Origin: Pseudomonas abietaniphila
GTDB lineage: Bacteria; Pseudomonadota; Gammaproteobacteria; Pseudomonadales; Pseudomonadaceae
DNA length: 64,000 nucleotides
Direction of reading: 5' to 3'
Assembly: GCF_900100795.1 (NCBI RefSeq)
Contig: NZ_FNCO01000010.1
Span: 211,911-275,910 of the forward strand
Shown here: piece after piece, positions 17,874 to 26,687 of the stretch
Layout: each line of letters starts with the position of its first letter
How positions within the stretch are numbered: the first letter of the stretch is position 1
Translations under genes and position numbers: made by a program
The notes under the pieces: model-generated
Seen by the model: the letters and a program-made list of their open reading frames with translations, nothing else
Databases searched by the model: none
Told to the model about the DNA's origin: nothing

Positions 17874-19673
17874 TTAAGAAATGACTGTCATTCCCAGTAT
17901 CTCCCGCGCTATCCGGTCAGCGTCCACAAACGCTCTCGAATAACTGCCGGATGAAGGCACGTAGTGGTTGTAATACGTTGCGCCTTCGACGATAGGGCCG
18001 GTTATCCACAGATTGGGCTGTGCTTTGCCGTGGCTGTCGACGTACGGCGCTTCGCCGCCTCCTTTGACGCTGTGGATAATTCCGCTTTCGTGCAGTTGCC
18101 GGATAATGCGCGGCTGCGTGGCGAGGGTCTGGTTATCGCTGACGTGGGCACGGATCAACGCGTCGAGCACTAACACGTGACCATCGTCGAGCGTGACTGA
18201 AACGTCTGATGTACCGGCGCTGTGCATAACGTTTGCCCCATGCACCCATTGCAGAACGCCCGCCTCAGCCAAGGCCAGGAGCTCCTGATGACGTTCCTTT
18301 TGCGGGCCGGCGACCAGGCGATTGACCAGTGGCGCGTACTCATTGAAGAAAATCCGGTGAGATTGAGGCGTCAGGCCCTGGTTATCCACAACGCGACGCA
18401 ATTGTTCACGGCAGCTTCTCCACACCTCGACTGCGGCCTTGATCGGACTGTGATCAAGATCGAGGATGCTCTCCTTCACATCATCTTCAATGAAGCGTTT
18501 GACCCACGCCGAATAATTATCCACAGGCGCTTGCAGGGATCGAGGGTCAAAGGCACTTTCGTCGAGCATGTCCACGGCAAACCGCTGCGCCAGCTCAACG
18601 GCTTTGGCCTGGATTTCGCCCATCAGAAAGGCGTTGGCGATCTCGGATTTGGTTCTCAAGGACAACTCGCCTTGAAGCGCTGCAATCATGCCGAAATACT
18701 CAGCCAGCATTTCAGCTTGAAGCAGCGGCAGGACCTGGGCTTCGAAGTCCAGTCCCTGAGGGTTTGCAGCGCGCAGGTCAGCAACTGCCGACAAGGTGAA
18801 GATCAGCGGCGAACCGCCCACACGGTGTGGCGTGATGTCCGGTCGGGTCCGGTATGGCAGGCCACTGCGTGAATACATGAACAGTCGGGGTTCCTGGCCA
18901 GAAGCCTGATAACGCAAGCCTTCAGGCGCTTGCACAAACTGCCCGCCTCTACCGACCGTCAGGCCCGCCACCGCATCCATGGCCGACAGGCCGAGCCCTT
19001 CGATGCCAACCGCATCTGTGGACGAAATGCCCTCCAGCGCATACGGCTGTGGATAAGTCTGAAACCTTTTCGTAGCACCTTGGTAGTCGTTCGCCGATGC
19101 AGCACGTTCTGCGTGCCCGACCGTTATCAGCAACCCATCAACCCGGTGTTTTTGAGCGCCTGTGGACAACACAAATCCGCCCAAATCAGTGTGCTCCACG
19201 TTATCCACAACCCGCGCATGGTGTGTCACCCGCACGTTAGATGGCAGGGAACGGATCACCTCCTCATACGTCCAGGCGAGGTACTCCCCCAGCCACGCAC
19301 GAGGCAGAAATGCGTTGGGCTGCACACTGCGCTCTCCGGATTTGAAGCGCAGGCACCACTGATAAAAGTCAGGCCCTTGGCGGCCACTGAAACCGCCAAG
19401 TGCAGCCTGATCGGGAAACATCGAAATCTGAGACGCCACGGTGTTGAGCATCAGGTACTCCGGCTGCTCCACCGAATGCAGGCCTGGCCCCGGTCGATGG
19501 GGATCGAACAGGCTGATCTCGATGCGGCGCTCACCCGCGCCCGCCAGCGCACACACGCGCTCCAGCACGGTCAGCCCGCGAGAACCGCAGCCGACGATAC
19601 CGATCTTGATGGCAGGCTTCTGCGCACCGTCCACAGTGAGTCTTTCCGTTGGCAGCGCGGTGCTCAGTTCCAT
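17874..19673 (-). CDS. FAD/NAD(P)-binding protein of the biosynthetic operon
   Basis: A 599-residue protein of the FAD-NAD(P)-binding family related to N-hydroxylases. It starts with a nucleotide-binding loop (IGIVGCGSRGLTVLERV, about residues 24-40) and has FDPHRPGPGLHSVEQPEYLMLNTVASQISMFPD-like family sequence soon after. The C-terminal ITGPIVEGATYYNHYVPS region is also typical. No substrate can be assigned. It is the last gene of the operon; its start overlaps the sbnB stop by 10 bases. The gene contains six exact TTATCCACA nonamers, which is far above chance (see findings). Confidence 0.7.
   Translation of the reverse strand: MELSTALPTERLTVDGAQKPAIKIGIVGCGSRGLTVLERVCALAGAGERRIEISLFDPHRPGPGLHSVEQPEYLMLNTVASQISMFPDQAALGGFSGRQGPDFYQWCLRFKSGERSVQPNAFLPRAWLGEYLAWTYEEVIRSLPSNVRVTHHARVVDNVEHTDLGGFVLSTGAQKHRVDGLLITVGHAERAASANDYQGATKRFQTYPQPYALEGISSTDAVGIEGLGLSAMDAVAGLTVGRGGQFVQAPEGLRYQASGQEPRLFMYSRSGLPYRTRPDITPHRVGGSPLIFTLSAVADLRAANPQGLDFEAQVLPLLQAEMLAEYFGMIAALQGELSLRTKSEIANAFLMGEIQAKAVELAQRFAVDMLDESAFDPRSLQAPVDNYSAWVKRFIEDDVKESILDLDHSPIKAAVEVWRSCREQLRRVVDNQGLTPQSHRIFFNEYAPLVNRLVAGPQKERHQELLALAEAGVLQWVHGANVMHSAGTSDVSVTLDDGHVLVLDALIRAHVSDNQTLATQPRIIRQLHESGIIHSVKGGGEAPYVDSHGKAQPNLWITGPIVEGATYYNHYVPSSGSYSRAFVDADRIAREILGMTVIS
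18002..19209. repeat. cluster of DnaA-box-like nonamers TTATCCACA
   Basis: Exact copies at 18002-18010, 18071-18079 (minus), 18382-18390, 18517-18525, 19048-19056 (minus) and 19201-19209, all inside one coding sequence. Further copies at 21515-21523, 23566-23574, 8251-8259, 8952-8960 and 29439-29447. TTATCCACA is the consensus DnaA box. Whether these bind DnaA is not known. Confidence 0.6.
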
Positions 19674-20671
19674 CTCAGTGTTTCTCCAAAGAACGAATCA
19701 ATGGCAACAGCGCGTGACTCAGCCAGCGCGGTGTCGACGATGAACTTGCTCAACGCCAGGTCCAGCACGCCAAGCCCGAATGGCGAGAAGATCGACGCTT
19801 TACCAAGGTCGAGCGCCACCTCGCCGCGAATCAGGCCCGCGAGCGTGCCGTTCATGAAGTCACGGTTTCCGGTGAGCTGCTCGGCCAGATGAGGTGAAGT
19901 GTTAGCCTTCATGCAATGCTCGACGTCATCGCACAGGTTGTTGGCCGCCAGCAGCAGTTGCGGCGCGATGTCCCGCAAGGAGATGTTCAGCACGACCTGG
20001 CCGGCTCGGAAACCCATTGGCGGCTTCACGTAGGGTTCGCCAGCGGTTGTGGCGAAGATCACCAGATCAGCGGCCAGCGCTTCTTCCAGCGACCCGCCGC
20101 GGGCTGTGCATAAGTCGACCTGTTCGACATACGCGGTGAGCGCTTTGGCCGAAGCATCATCGAAATCGTGCACGACGGCGTGCCCGATTTCCCAGTTTTC
20201 CACCGCCAGCATTCGCGCAATGTTGCGCGCAATGACGCCTGCGCCGATGAACCCTACAGACGCCGCTTTGTGCGACCGGCCGTTGAGCCAGTAAGCGCCC
20301 GACACCGCAGAAGCAGCCGTTCTGACTGCGCTGATCTGCGCGCCTTCCAGGCACGCATAGGGATAACCCGTCTCACGGTCGTTGAGAATCACCACCGCCG
20401 AAGCCCGTGGTTTTTGCTGAGCGACGTTGCCAGGGAAGCTCGAAATCCATTTGATCCCCGCCACCGCATCGTCGCCCTCAAGGGAGGCCGGCAACGCGAT
20501 GATGCGGTTGGCCGGTTGCTGTGGAAAACGCAGGAAATAGCTATCCGGGTTGAGGGTCTGGCCGTCGTGATGCTGCAGGTACACCTGCTCGACCCTCGCC
20601 ACCATGGTGTGGGACTGGCCGTCGAGAATGTCCTTGATCACCGCCCCTGGAATGACATGAAAATCAGACAT
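19664..20671 (-). CDS. sbnB: SbnB-like 2,3-diaminopropionate synthesis dehydrogenase
   Basis: A 335-residue member of the ornithine cyclodeaminase/mu-crystallin family. The NAD-binding loop GFIGAGVIARNIARML lies near residue 140, and GAQISAVRTAAASAVS just before is typical. In staphyloferrin B and related pathways SbnB oxidises N-(1-amino-1-carboxy-2-ethyl)-glutamate to 2-oxoglutarate and L-2,3-diaminopropionate. The partner sbnA lies directly upstream with an eight-base overlap, which makes this function much more likely than ornithine cyclodeaminase. What the diaminopropionate is used for here is unknown. Confidence 0.85.
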   Translation of the reverse strand: MSDFHVIPGAVIKDILDGQSHTMVARVEQVYLQHHDGQTLNPDSYFLRFPQQPANRIIALPASLEGDDAVAGIKWISSFPGNVAQQKPRASAVVILNDRETGYPYACLEGAQISAVRTAASAVSGAYWLNGRSHKAASVGFIGAGVIARNIARMLAVENWEIGHAVVHDFDDASAKALTAYVEQVDLCTARGGSLEEALAADLVIFATTAGEPYVKPPMGFRAGQVVLNISLRDIAPQLLLAANNLCDDVEHCMKANTSPHLAEQLTGNRDFMNGTLAGLIRGEVALDLGKASIFSPFGLGVLDLALSKFIVDTALAESRAVAIDSFFGETLRWN

Positions 20672-21683
20672 TCAGCGCTTCTCCCTCGAAGGTGTGAACG
20701 TAGTTTTTCAAGTAGCGGCTGATGGGTTGTGAACTCAGCGCCGCCAGTTCGGCGCGGCCAAATTTCTGCATCACCCATTCGTCGTTGTAGATCGTTTCCA
20801 GGTAACGCTCACCCGCGTCCGGAGAGATCGCCACGACCACAGCGTCCTTTGGAATGCCCAGCGAAGGTGCCGCCAGTCCCGCGACCACGGTGCCGGTCGA
20901 GCCTCCTGCCAGAACGCCATTGGACTTGGCCAGCCAACGGCACATGGCGACGGTGGCGCGCTCGTCCACCACCTGCTGTTTGTGCAAATGATTGGCGCGG
21001 AAGATCGGTGGCATCTGGCTGGAACCCAGGCCTGGAATGAACCGCTTGCCCGGCGCCTGACCGAATGTCACCGACCCCGTACTGTCCACGGCAATGATTT
21101 TGGTGCGCGGCGAATGCTTGCGGAAATACTGCACGCAGCCCATCAACGTTCCGGTGGTGCCAGCGCCGACCACCAGATAGTCCAGCGCCGGAAAGGCAAT
21201 ATGGATCGAGCGGGCCGTTGTCAGTTCGTGGGTGCGCGCGTTGGCCGGATTGCTGTACTGATTGAGCCACAGGTAGCGCGGGTCGCGGGCCACGGTGTCG
21301 CGTATATAGCGAATGCGCGTTCCGAGATAGCCATCGTTGTCGTCACGTTCGGTGACGATGACAATCTGCGCGCCAAACGCTTCCATCATCTTGATGTTGT
21401 GCAGATTGGTGTTGGGATCGACCACGCAGCAGAACCTGTAGCCACGTTCGGCACAAATCATTGCCAGCGCGACCCCGAGGTTGCCCGAGGACGACTCGAT
21501 GAGCACCGTGTCCTTGTGGATAAGTCGACGCTCGGCGTAGGCGTCGATCAGGCCGATGGCGGTTTTCATCTTGATCGAGCCTGCCGGGTTGCAGGACTCG
21601 AGCTTCAAATGCAGGTTCTCAAAACCTAGCCCTTTCAGGCGAACGAAATTCGAATCGCCGACGATGTGGGAAATGAAATTCAT
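20664..21683 (-). CDS. sbnA: SbnA-like 2,3-diaminopropionate synthase (PLP)
   Basis: A 339-residue PLP enzyme of the cysteine-synthase family. KLESCNPAGSIKMKTA (about 27-42) contains the PLP lysine, and SSSGNLGVALAM binds the phosphate. SbnA replaces the phosphate of O-phosphoserine with glutamate to give the SbnB substrate. The ATG overlaps the stop of the N-hydroxylase by four bases. Its presence with sbnB shows that the pathway needs L-2,3-diaminopropionate. No siderophore synthetase genes (NIS or NRPS) are in the window, so this is not the usual siderophore setting. Confidence 0.87.
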   Translation of the reverse strand: MNFISHIVGDSNFVRLKGLGFENLHLKLESCNPAGSIKMKTAIGLIDAYAERRLIHKDTVLIESSSGNLGVALAMICAERGYRFCCVVDPNTNLHNIKMMEAFGAQIVIVTERDDNDGYLGTRIRYIRDTVARDPRYLWLNQYSNPANARTHELTTARSIHIAFPALDYLVVGAGTTGTLMGCVQYFRKHSPRTKIIAVDSTGSVTFGQAPGKRFIPGLGSSQMPPIFRANHLHKQQVVDERATVAMCRWLAKSNGVLAGGSTGTVVAGLAAPSLGIPKDAVVVAISPDAGERYLETIYNDEWVMQKFGRAELAALSSQPISRYLKNYVHTFEGEALNV

Positions 21684-23038
21684 GGCCGTGCCTCGACGCG
21701 TATCGATCTGGACCGCGCCGGGTGCGAGACCACGGAGGCCAATTGCCGGGGTTGGGTCGCCATGAGCGCGTCGGTCAGTTGCTGTGCCCGCAACGCCACC
21801 ATCGAAAACGACTGCGCATCACTGATGCCGTGGGTCTTTTCCGACGTGCCGTTGGCGAGAATCTGTACGCCTTCACTGTGCTGAAGACCCACACGGTAAT
21901 GGCGATCCACGGCCAAGGTTCCGTCCTCGTCGCGCAGCAGCCACGGCTGCAGCAAGGTCAACAACGGCGGCACTGCCAGTTGCTCGTAGCCCGTGCCGAG
22001 CACGATGCCGTCGACGTACAGCGTGGTCTCCAGACCTGTGTTGCTGTCACGCAGCACCACAGAGTAGGCATCACCGACTTTTTCCACAGACACCACGTCG
22101 GACCAGGTGTGAAGATTCAGGCGCTGATGCCCACTGACCTCGCCTTCGTACAGGAAGGAGTACAACGCCTGACTCTCGTCAGCGTCGATGCCCGCGTAGT
22201 TGGTCGAACGAATCTCGTCGAACACCTTGCTGCGACGCGCGGGCTCCAGTTCATGGAAGTAATCCACCTGTTCGGGCAGGAACGCCATGTTGGGAAACTG
22301 CCCCAGCTGACCAACCCGGAAACCCACGCCCCGGTGTACCGAATGCACCTGGGTGGTCGGCGCTGCACCCAACAGATGCGCCACGGCCTCACCCGCGCTT
22401 TGGCCTGAGCCCAGCACCAGCCAGCGCTGGGCAATGGGGCCGCCGCCCAGATGAATGTTCTTGAGGTATTGCGAGGTGTGGAACACACGGCCACCCAAGT
22501 GAGCGCTGAACGCCTCGGGGATTCTCGGCAGGCTGCCGTGGGACAACACCAGACGCTTGGTGCGATAGGTGCCTTGAGCGGTCACCACATCGACAGCGCG
22601 CAAAATGCCTTTTTCCGCGACTGGCAGTACGTCGAGCACGCCTTCGTCGTAGGACACATAGTCCTTCAACTGTGCGGCAACCCAACCGATGTAGTCGGAC
22701 CATTCCACTCGACTGGCCGGACGACCCAGTAAACCGAATTTGTACAGGCGCCCTTTTTCTTTCAGGTACATGGCAAACGAGAAGCGGCTACGCGGGTTAC
22801 GCGGGGTCACCAGGTCGCGAAACACATGATGGTTAATGTCGGTGCCCGCCAGCAGAAACGCGCCATGCCAGGTCGAATCGCGGCCTTTCTCGAAAAACCG
22901 CACACGCGCAAACGGCTTCTTGCCGTTGTCCTCTGCCTCGTCTTCCAGCGCACAGGCCAGCGCGATACCGGCGGGACCGAAGCCGACCGACACGACGTCC
23001 AGCTCCTGACGCAAACCCTCGATTTCAAACTGATTCAT
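21680..23038 (-). CDS. L-lysine N6- / L-ornithine N5-monooxygenase family N-hydroxylase
   Basis: A 452-residue class B flavin N-hydroxylase. The FAD loop VSVGFGPAGIALACALE is at about residues 15-31. The NADPH loop (WLVLGSGQSAGEAVAHLLG) is near 225. The C-terminal GTGYE and LANGTSEKTHGISDAQSFSMVALR segments match the family. These enzymes hydroxylate the side-chain amine of lysine or ornithine. In hydrazine-forming pathways the N-hydroxylysine is the electrophilic nitrogen donor. The ATG at 23036-23038 (MNQFEIEG) is preferred; AGGAA lies just upstream. Lysine, ornithine and diaminopropionate are all possible substrates. Confidence 0.85.
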   Translation of the reverse strand: MNQFEIEGLRQELDVVSVGFGPAGIALACALEDEAEDNGKKPFARVRFFEKGRDSTWHGAFLLAGTDINHHVFRDLVTPRNPRSRFSFAMYLKEKGRLYKFGLLGRPASRVEWSDYIGWVAAQLKDYVSYDEGVLDVLPVAEKGILRAVDVVTAQGTYRTKRLVLSHGSLPRIPEAFSAHLGGRVFHTSQYLKNIHLGGGPIAQRWLVLGSGQSAGEAVAHLLGAAPTTQVHSVHRGVGFRVGQLGQFPNMAFLPEQVDYFHELEPARRSKVFDEIRSTNYAGIDADESQALYSFLYEGEVSGHQRLNLHTWSDVVSVEKVGDAYSVVLRDSNTGLETTLYVDGIVLGTGYEQLAVPPLLTLLQPWLLRDEDGTLAVDRHYRVGLQHSEGVQILANGTSEKTHGISDAQSFSMVALRAQQLTDALMATQPRQLASVVSHPARSRSIRVEARP

Positions 23039-23091
23039 GGTGGTTCTTCCTGAAAGGTTTAAAGACTTGGCGAGCCGTGAAGCGGCTCGAT

Positions 23092-24039
23092 TCAACTCAG
23101 CAAACGTCGCTCATGGACGCGCTCGTCGGCGTAGACCCACAGCGAAACCCGGGCGTGATCGTTCTCCCCATTGCTGAAACTGATGGGGCCGGCAGGTGTG
23201 GAAAACTGTTCATAGCGCAGCGCATCGAGCAGCCCGCCGCGTTGACGAGCCGCCAGATCCACCAGCGAAAACGCCGCCAGCGTTTCAATGGCGTACACCG
23301 GGGCCTGTTCGCCATACAGGCGCTGGTAAGCCAGATCGACCGATTGCGCTTCAGGGAGATCGCTGGCCACCGGGAAGCTGACGACATAGACGGTGCCGGT
23401 GTGCGTCAATCCCGCGACCAACGCAGGCGACGCCGCATCGTCAGTAAAAAAGAGGGGTAATCCACAACCCGATGCCCGGTTTTCCACAAGGAATTGCCGG
23501 CTGGCTTTTAAGCGACCGCAAAAGACCAAGGCGTCTGCCTGCGCACTGTCTTCAACCAGTTCGACTGTGGATAACTTCGCTGCGGCCTGGAGTTCGCGTA
23601 GCTGTTGTTGCCCGTGAAGACTCGGATCGGCGAACAGTGCGAGTCTCATGAGCCCTTGAGTTTCGGCAAATCCCAATAAGCGCCCGGCGAGCACACGGTC
23701 GGACGCGCAGACTCTGAAGGTTGTGAGGCCGTTTTCAGTCAGTGCGGCGCAGGTGGACGCAGGAAGAATCAAGGGAATGCCAGCCTGTGCATAACTTTCC
23801 ACCACAGCAGCCGCTGACTCGGAGGCGAAATGGCCGATCACTGCATCGACTTTCGCATCGATGAAATACCTCGCCGCCGCCCTTCCACCTTCGGCATTGG
23901 CGCCATCATCAAAGTAGAAATGCCGCGCAGTGCGCACGTTGCTGAACAGATGGCTGGAGAGGTAAACGCCCCGCAGAAAACTGCGTGCATGTAACGTGGT
24001 GCCGACGTCCAGCGCCGCGCAGATTCCCAGGCGCATCAT
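23092..24039 (-). CDS. AmiC/LivJ-like ligand-binding protein without signal peptide
   Basis: A 315-residue protein of the type I periplasmic-binding-protein fold (branched-chain amino acid/amide binder family). Supporting segments are DDGANAEGGRAAARYFIDAKVDAVIGHFASESAAAVVESYAQAGIPLILPASTCAALTENG and IETLAAFSLVDLAAR. It starts MMRLGICAALDV with no hydrophobic signal sequence, so it should be cytoplasmic. Cytoplasmic members such as AmiC are ligand sensors. Its ATG overlaps the stop of the DAO gene by four bases, and it precedes the N-hydroxylase by 53 bases. A role as product/substrate sensor or carrier is inference only. Confidence 0.72.
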   Translation of the reverse strand: MMRLGICAALDVGTTLHARSFLRGVYLSSHLFSNVRTARHFYFDDGANAEGGRAAARYFIDAKVDAVIGHFASESAAAVVESYAQAGIPLILPASTCAALTENGLTTFRVCASDRVLAGRLLGFAETQGLMRLALFADPSLHGQQQLRELQAAAKLSTVELVEDSAQADALVFCGRLKASRQFLVENRASGCGLPLFFTDDAASPALVAGLTHTGTVYVVSFPVASDLPEAQSVDLAYQRLYGEQAPVYAIETLAAFSLVDLAARQRGGLLDALRYEQFSTPAGPISFSNGENDHARVSLWVYADERVHERRLLS

Positions 24040-25160
24040 GACAACGCGACCTCGGTAAACCGCGAAGGGCAGAACGCTTGCATGATGGCGCGATGGCCGG
24101 CGTCCATGGACGTGCCGGACATCAACCCCCCCAGCTCGAAGGCCAGCAATTCGGCCACGCTCGGCGCCATCTTGAAGCCGATGCCGCAGAACCCAGTCGC
24201 CAGGTAGACATGGCTTTTAGCGGAGGCGCGGCCAATCAATGGGTGTCCGTCGTCGGTGTAGGCATCCCAGGCAATCTGGGTGACGACGGGCGTGCAGTGA
24301 TCTCTGTCGTAACCCAATCTGGCCACGCGCTCCATCACGTCCTGCTCGTTGTCCATCACCGACAGGTTCAGCTGACTCGCATGCGCCGCGCGTTGGCGCC
24401 GTTGACCGCCGACTTGCATCAGAGTGCGTCCGAGCGGAAGCAGATAGGTATTGAGGTGGTGCGCGATGACCGGCATGCTCGGCGCCTGGTCGCAGCCCAG
24501 GCGGGTAAAGGGAATGGTGCGCGCATGCACCGCCCCATGAGGCCGCGCCAGCGGTCCGTCGGCACCGCAGGCATCAACGACCCACGTGGCCTCCAGGCAC
24601 AATTTCCCCGCGTGAACCTGCACATGCCCGTCGAGTTCGATGCAGCGGTCAACCGCCAGATGATCAAGGAACGTTGCCTTTTCGCTGACGTAGCGGCACA
24701 GATTGGACACCGTGACCCGCGCATCGACCGTGCCGCCATTGCGCTCGATGAGCAGGCATTGGTCGGGACAGAACGCCGCAAAACGTCCGTTATCCAACGC
24801 ACTCACCGACGCGTGCAGCTCGATGTTCTGGGTGCCCTCGGTGCCCACGGCATCCAGGTACTGACCACACACCTCGGAGCTTGCGATGTAGGCGACACCG
24901 GTGCGCTTGAGCGCTTGTTCGAATAACGCATGAACAATGCCGGTGCTGCCATGGTGCGCCCCACGACGGGTCAGCGGACGCAGTGCAGGGTCAAGCTCCA
25001 GGCCTCTGACGATGCCACCGGTATCGCGCGTCGCGCCCTGACCGCCGCCGATGCCCTTCTCCATAAGAGCAACGTCCAGGCCGTTTTCGACCAGCGCGGC
25101 GGCAATCGAGGCGCCCATGACGCCGGCGCCGATCACGATCACATCGAATGAGGTTTTCAT
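24036..25160 (-). CDS. DAO-family FAD-dependent oxidoreductase
   Basis: A 374-residue flavoenzyme of the D-amino-acid/glycine oxidase (DAO) family. The FAD loop VIVIGAGVMGASIAAALVEN lies at about 7-26. GIGFKMAPSVAELLAF near 330 is the typical C-terminal FAD contact. In the known hydrazine pathways a DAO-type enzyme oxidatively cleaves the lysine-hydrazine adduct, freeing the hydrazino acid and 2-aminoadipate semialdehyde. It lies 15 bases downstream of the MetRS-like gene in the same operon, which supports that role here. Sarcosine- or amino-acid-oxidase activity is the alternative. Confidence 0.82.
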   Translation of the reverse strand: MKTSFDVIVIGAGVMGASIAAALVENGLDVALMEKGIGGGQGATRDTGGIVRGLELDPALRPLTRRGAHHGSTGIVHALFEQALKRTGVAYIASSEVCGQYLDAVGTEGTQNIELHASVSALDNGRFAAFCPDQCLLIERNGGTVDARVTVSNLCRYVSEKATFLDHLAVDRCIELDGHVQVHAGKLCLEATWVVDACGADGPLARPHGAVHARTIPFTRLGCDQAPSMPVIAHHLNTYLLPLGRTLMQVGGQRRQRAAHASQLNLSVMDNEQDVMERVARLGYDRDHCTPVVTQIAWDAYTDDGHPLIGRASAKSHVYLATGFCGIGFKMAPSVAELLAFELGGLMSGTSMDAGHRAIMQAFCPSRFTEVALS

Positions 25161-25175
25161 CGGCGGCCTCCCGGA

Positions 25176-26687
25176 TCAGATCTCGTATTCCACTGCGCTG
25201 ACGTACACCAGCTGTTGGAACACTTCGTTCTCGGTGAAACGGCAGTAGCGCAGAATCTGCCGGGCCAGGTCCGGAAACACCGGCGCGCCAATGGCGCCGA
25301 TCAATGCCATGTACGGCAAAATCCGCTTGCCGAGCAGTTGGCGATCACGGGCCGCATTGATCACGTCGGACAGCAACACGGCCAGGCCTTTCATGGTGAA
25401 GTGATCCACCGATGTGACCTCGAACCAGCGCGCAACGAGGATCTTGATCGCCGCCGCATCAGCCGATGTCACCTTCAGGCTGTCGCCGTCGACCCGCTCG
25501 CGCTCAGCCTGCGCGGCCAGCTTGACCAGCACCTCCTTGAAGGTCTCTTCGCGCCAGGCAGCGAATTTCTCCACGTCGAAGTCGTCGGTGTCCTGCTCAG
25601 GCGCGATCAATGCGAGATAGAACCGAGCGCTGTCGGTGCAGGCATCGTCAACCAGGTCGCGGGCCCAGATCGCATAGTTGCGGCTGGTAGACAGGTTCTT
25701 GCCGTTCAGGGTGAGGAACTGGTTGGTGTAGAAGGTCTGACGCATGCGGTAGCCGTGCATGGTCTGCAACAACGACGGATACACCATCATGTGGCTGAAG
25801 GCGCAGTCATAACCCAAGAAATGCACCATCCGGCCTTTGCCGGAGCGGCAGTACTCGTCGTATTCCCATGGCGCGTGCTTGTGCTCGTTGAGGTATTCGC
25901 GGAACGCGCCCAGGTAGCCGGACAATCCCATCACCCAGGTGTGGATACGTCGACTGCCATCAGGTTTAAGGTCCAGTCCGCCGTCGTGCGGACGGGTGAT
26001 CGCCCAGTCCAGCGGCCCCAGCTCGAACTCTTCGTTGAGGAAGCGGCGGATGAACGGGCGCAGCGGCGCATGCTCGAAGCTGCTCTTGAGGTGGTTACGG
26101 AAGTTGGACAGCGCCAGAAACTCGCGCTCTACCGGTCGCCATATCATTTGCGAGGAGCAGAGTTTGCAGTGGAAGTTGCTCATCTTCGAGGCATTGGGCG
26201 TGTGCGCGCATTCTTCGCACTGGCTCGCATCGGAGTCCGAGCCGCAGTAGTCACAGTTGCCGCGGCCGAACGCCTCGTAGCCCCATTTGTCGCAGTGCTC
26301 GCAGTAGGGTTCCTGGCTGACCTTCTTGTAAATGGCACCCGCCTTCACCGCGTACTCGTACATTTCCTCCACAGCTTTCTTGAAGTAATTGTTGCGGTAC
26401 GGACGCATCCAGAAATCAACCTCGATCCCCATTTTTTTCAGGGTGTCGTTGATCTTGTCGGTGTTCTCCAGCGCCAGCTCCTGGGGCGCGCGGTCGAGTT
26501 CGATGCCTCGGCGCAGCATGTACGACTGATAGTCGTCGGAGTAGGACACCAGCGTGCAGTCATGACCCCGCTGACGTTGCGCGCGCGTGAAGATATCGGC
26601 GGCCAGGAAAGGACCGGCCATGTGACCGATGTGCAGGTCGCCGTTGGGGGTTGGCGGCGTGATGGTAACCAGTAACTTGCCCATCAC
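25176..26687 (-). CDS. methionyl-tRNA-synthetase-like protein (candidate hydrazine synthetase subunit)
   Basis: A 503-residue class I aminoacyl-tRNA-synthetase-like protein. HIGH is intact at 19-22. Four CxxC pairs (C129/132, C145/148, C157/160, C174/177) form zinc knuckles as in MetRS. The KMSKS loop reads KNLSTS (330-335). There is no C-terminal tRNA-binding extension, so it is shorter than housekeeping MetG. In Spb40 (s56-p1), Tri28 (triacsin) and PyrN (pyrazomycin) a MetRS-like domain fused to a cupin forms an N-N bond between N-hydroxylysine and an amino acid. Here the cupin is a separate upstream gene overlapping by four bases. I infer the same reaction; the amino-acid partner is unknown. 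Confidence 0.85.
   Translation of the reverse strand: MMGKLLVTITPPTPNGDLHIGHMAGPFLAADIFTRAQRQRGHDCTLVSYSDDYQSYMLRRGIELDRAPQELALENTDKINDTLKKMGIEVDFWMRPYRNNYFKKAVEEMYEYAVKAGAIYKKVSQEPYCEHCDKWGYEAFGRGNCDYCGSDSDASQCEECAHTPNASKMSNFHCKLCSSQMIWRPVEREFLALSNFRNHLKSSFEHAPLRPFIRRFLNEEFELGPLDWAITRPHDGGLDLKPDGSRRIHTWVMGLSGYLGAFREYLNEHKHAPWEYDEYCRSGKGRMVHFLGYDCAFSHMMVYPSLLQTMHGYRMRQTFYTNQFLTLNGKNLSTSRNYAIWARDLVDDACTDSARFYLALIAPEQDTDDFDVEKFAAWREETFKEVLVKLAAQAERERVDGDSLKVTSADAAAIKILVARWFEVTSVDHFTMKGLAVLLSDVINAARDRQLLGKRILPYMALIGAIGAPVFPDLARQILRYCRFTENEVFQQLVYVSAVEYEI

Noticed and set aside
18002..19209. Chromosomal or plasmid replication origin
   Set aside because: The DnaA-box-like nonamers are all inside a coding gene, with no AT-rich unwinding region and no dnaA, dnaN or rep gene nearby.
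19664..23038. Staphyloferrin B-type siderophore cluster based on sbnA/sbnB and an N-hydroxylase
   Set aside because: There are no NIS synthetase, NRPS, siderophore receptor or Fur-box-like signals in the window, while cupin and MetRS-like genes point to hydrazine chemistry.
25176..26687. Housekeeping methionyl-tRNA synthetase
   Set aside because: KMSKS is replaced, the tRNA-binding C terminus is absent and the gene is inside a biosynthetic operon.
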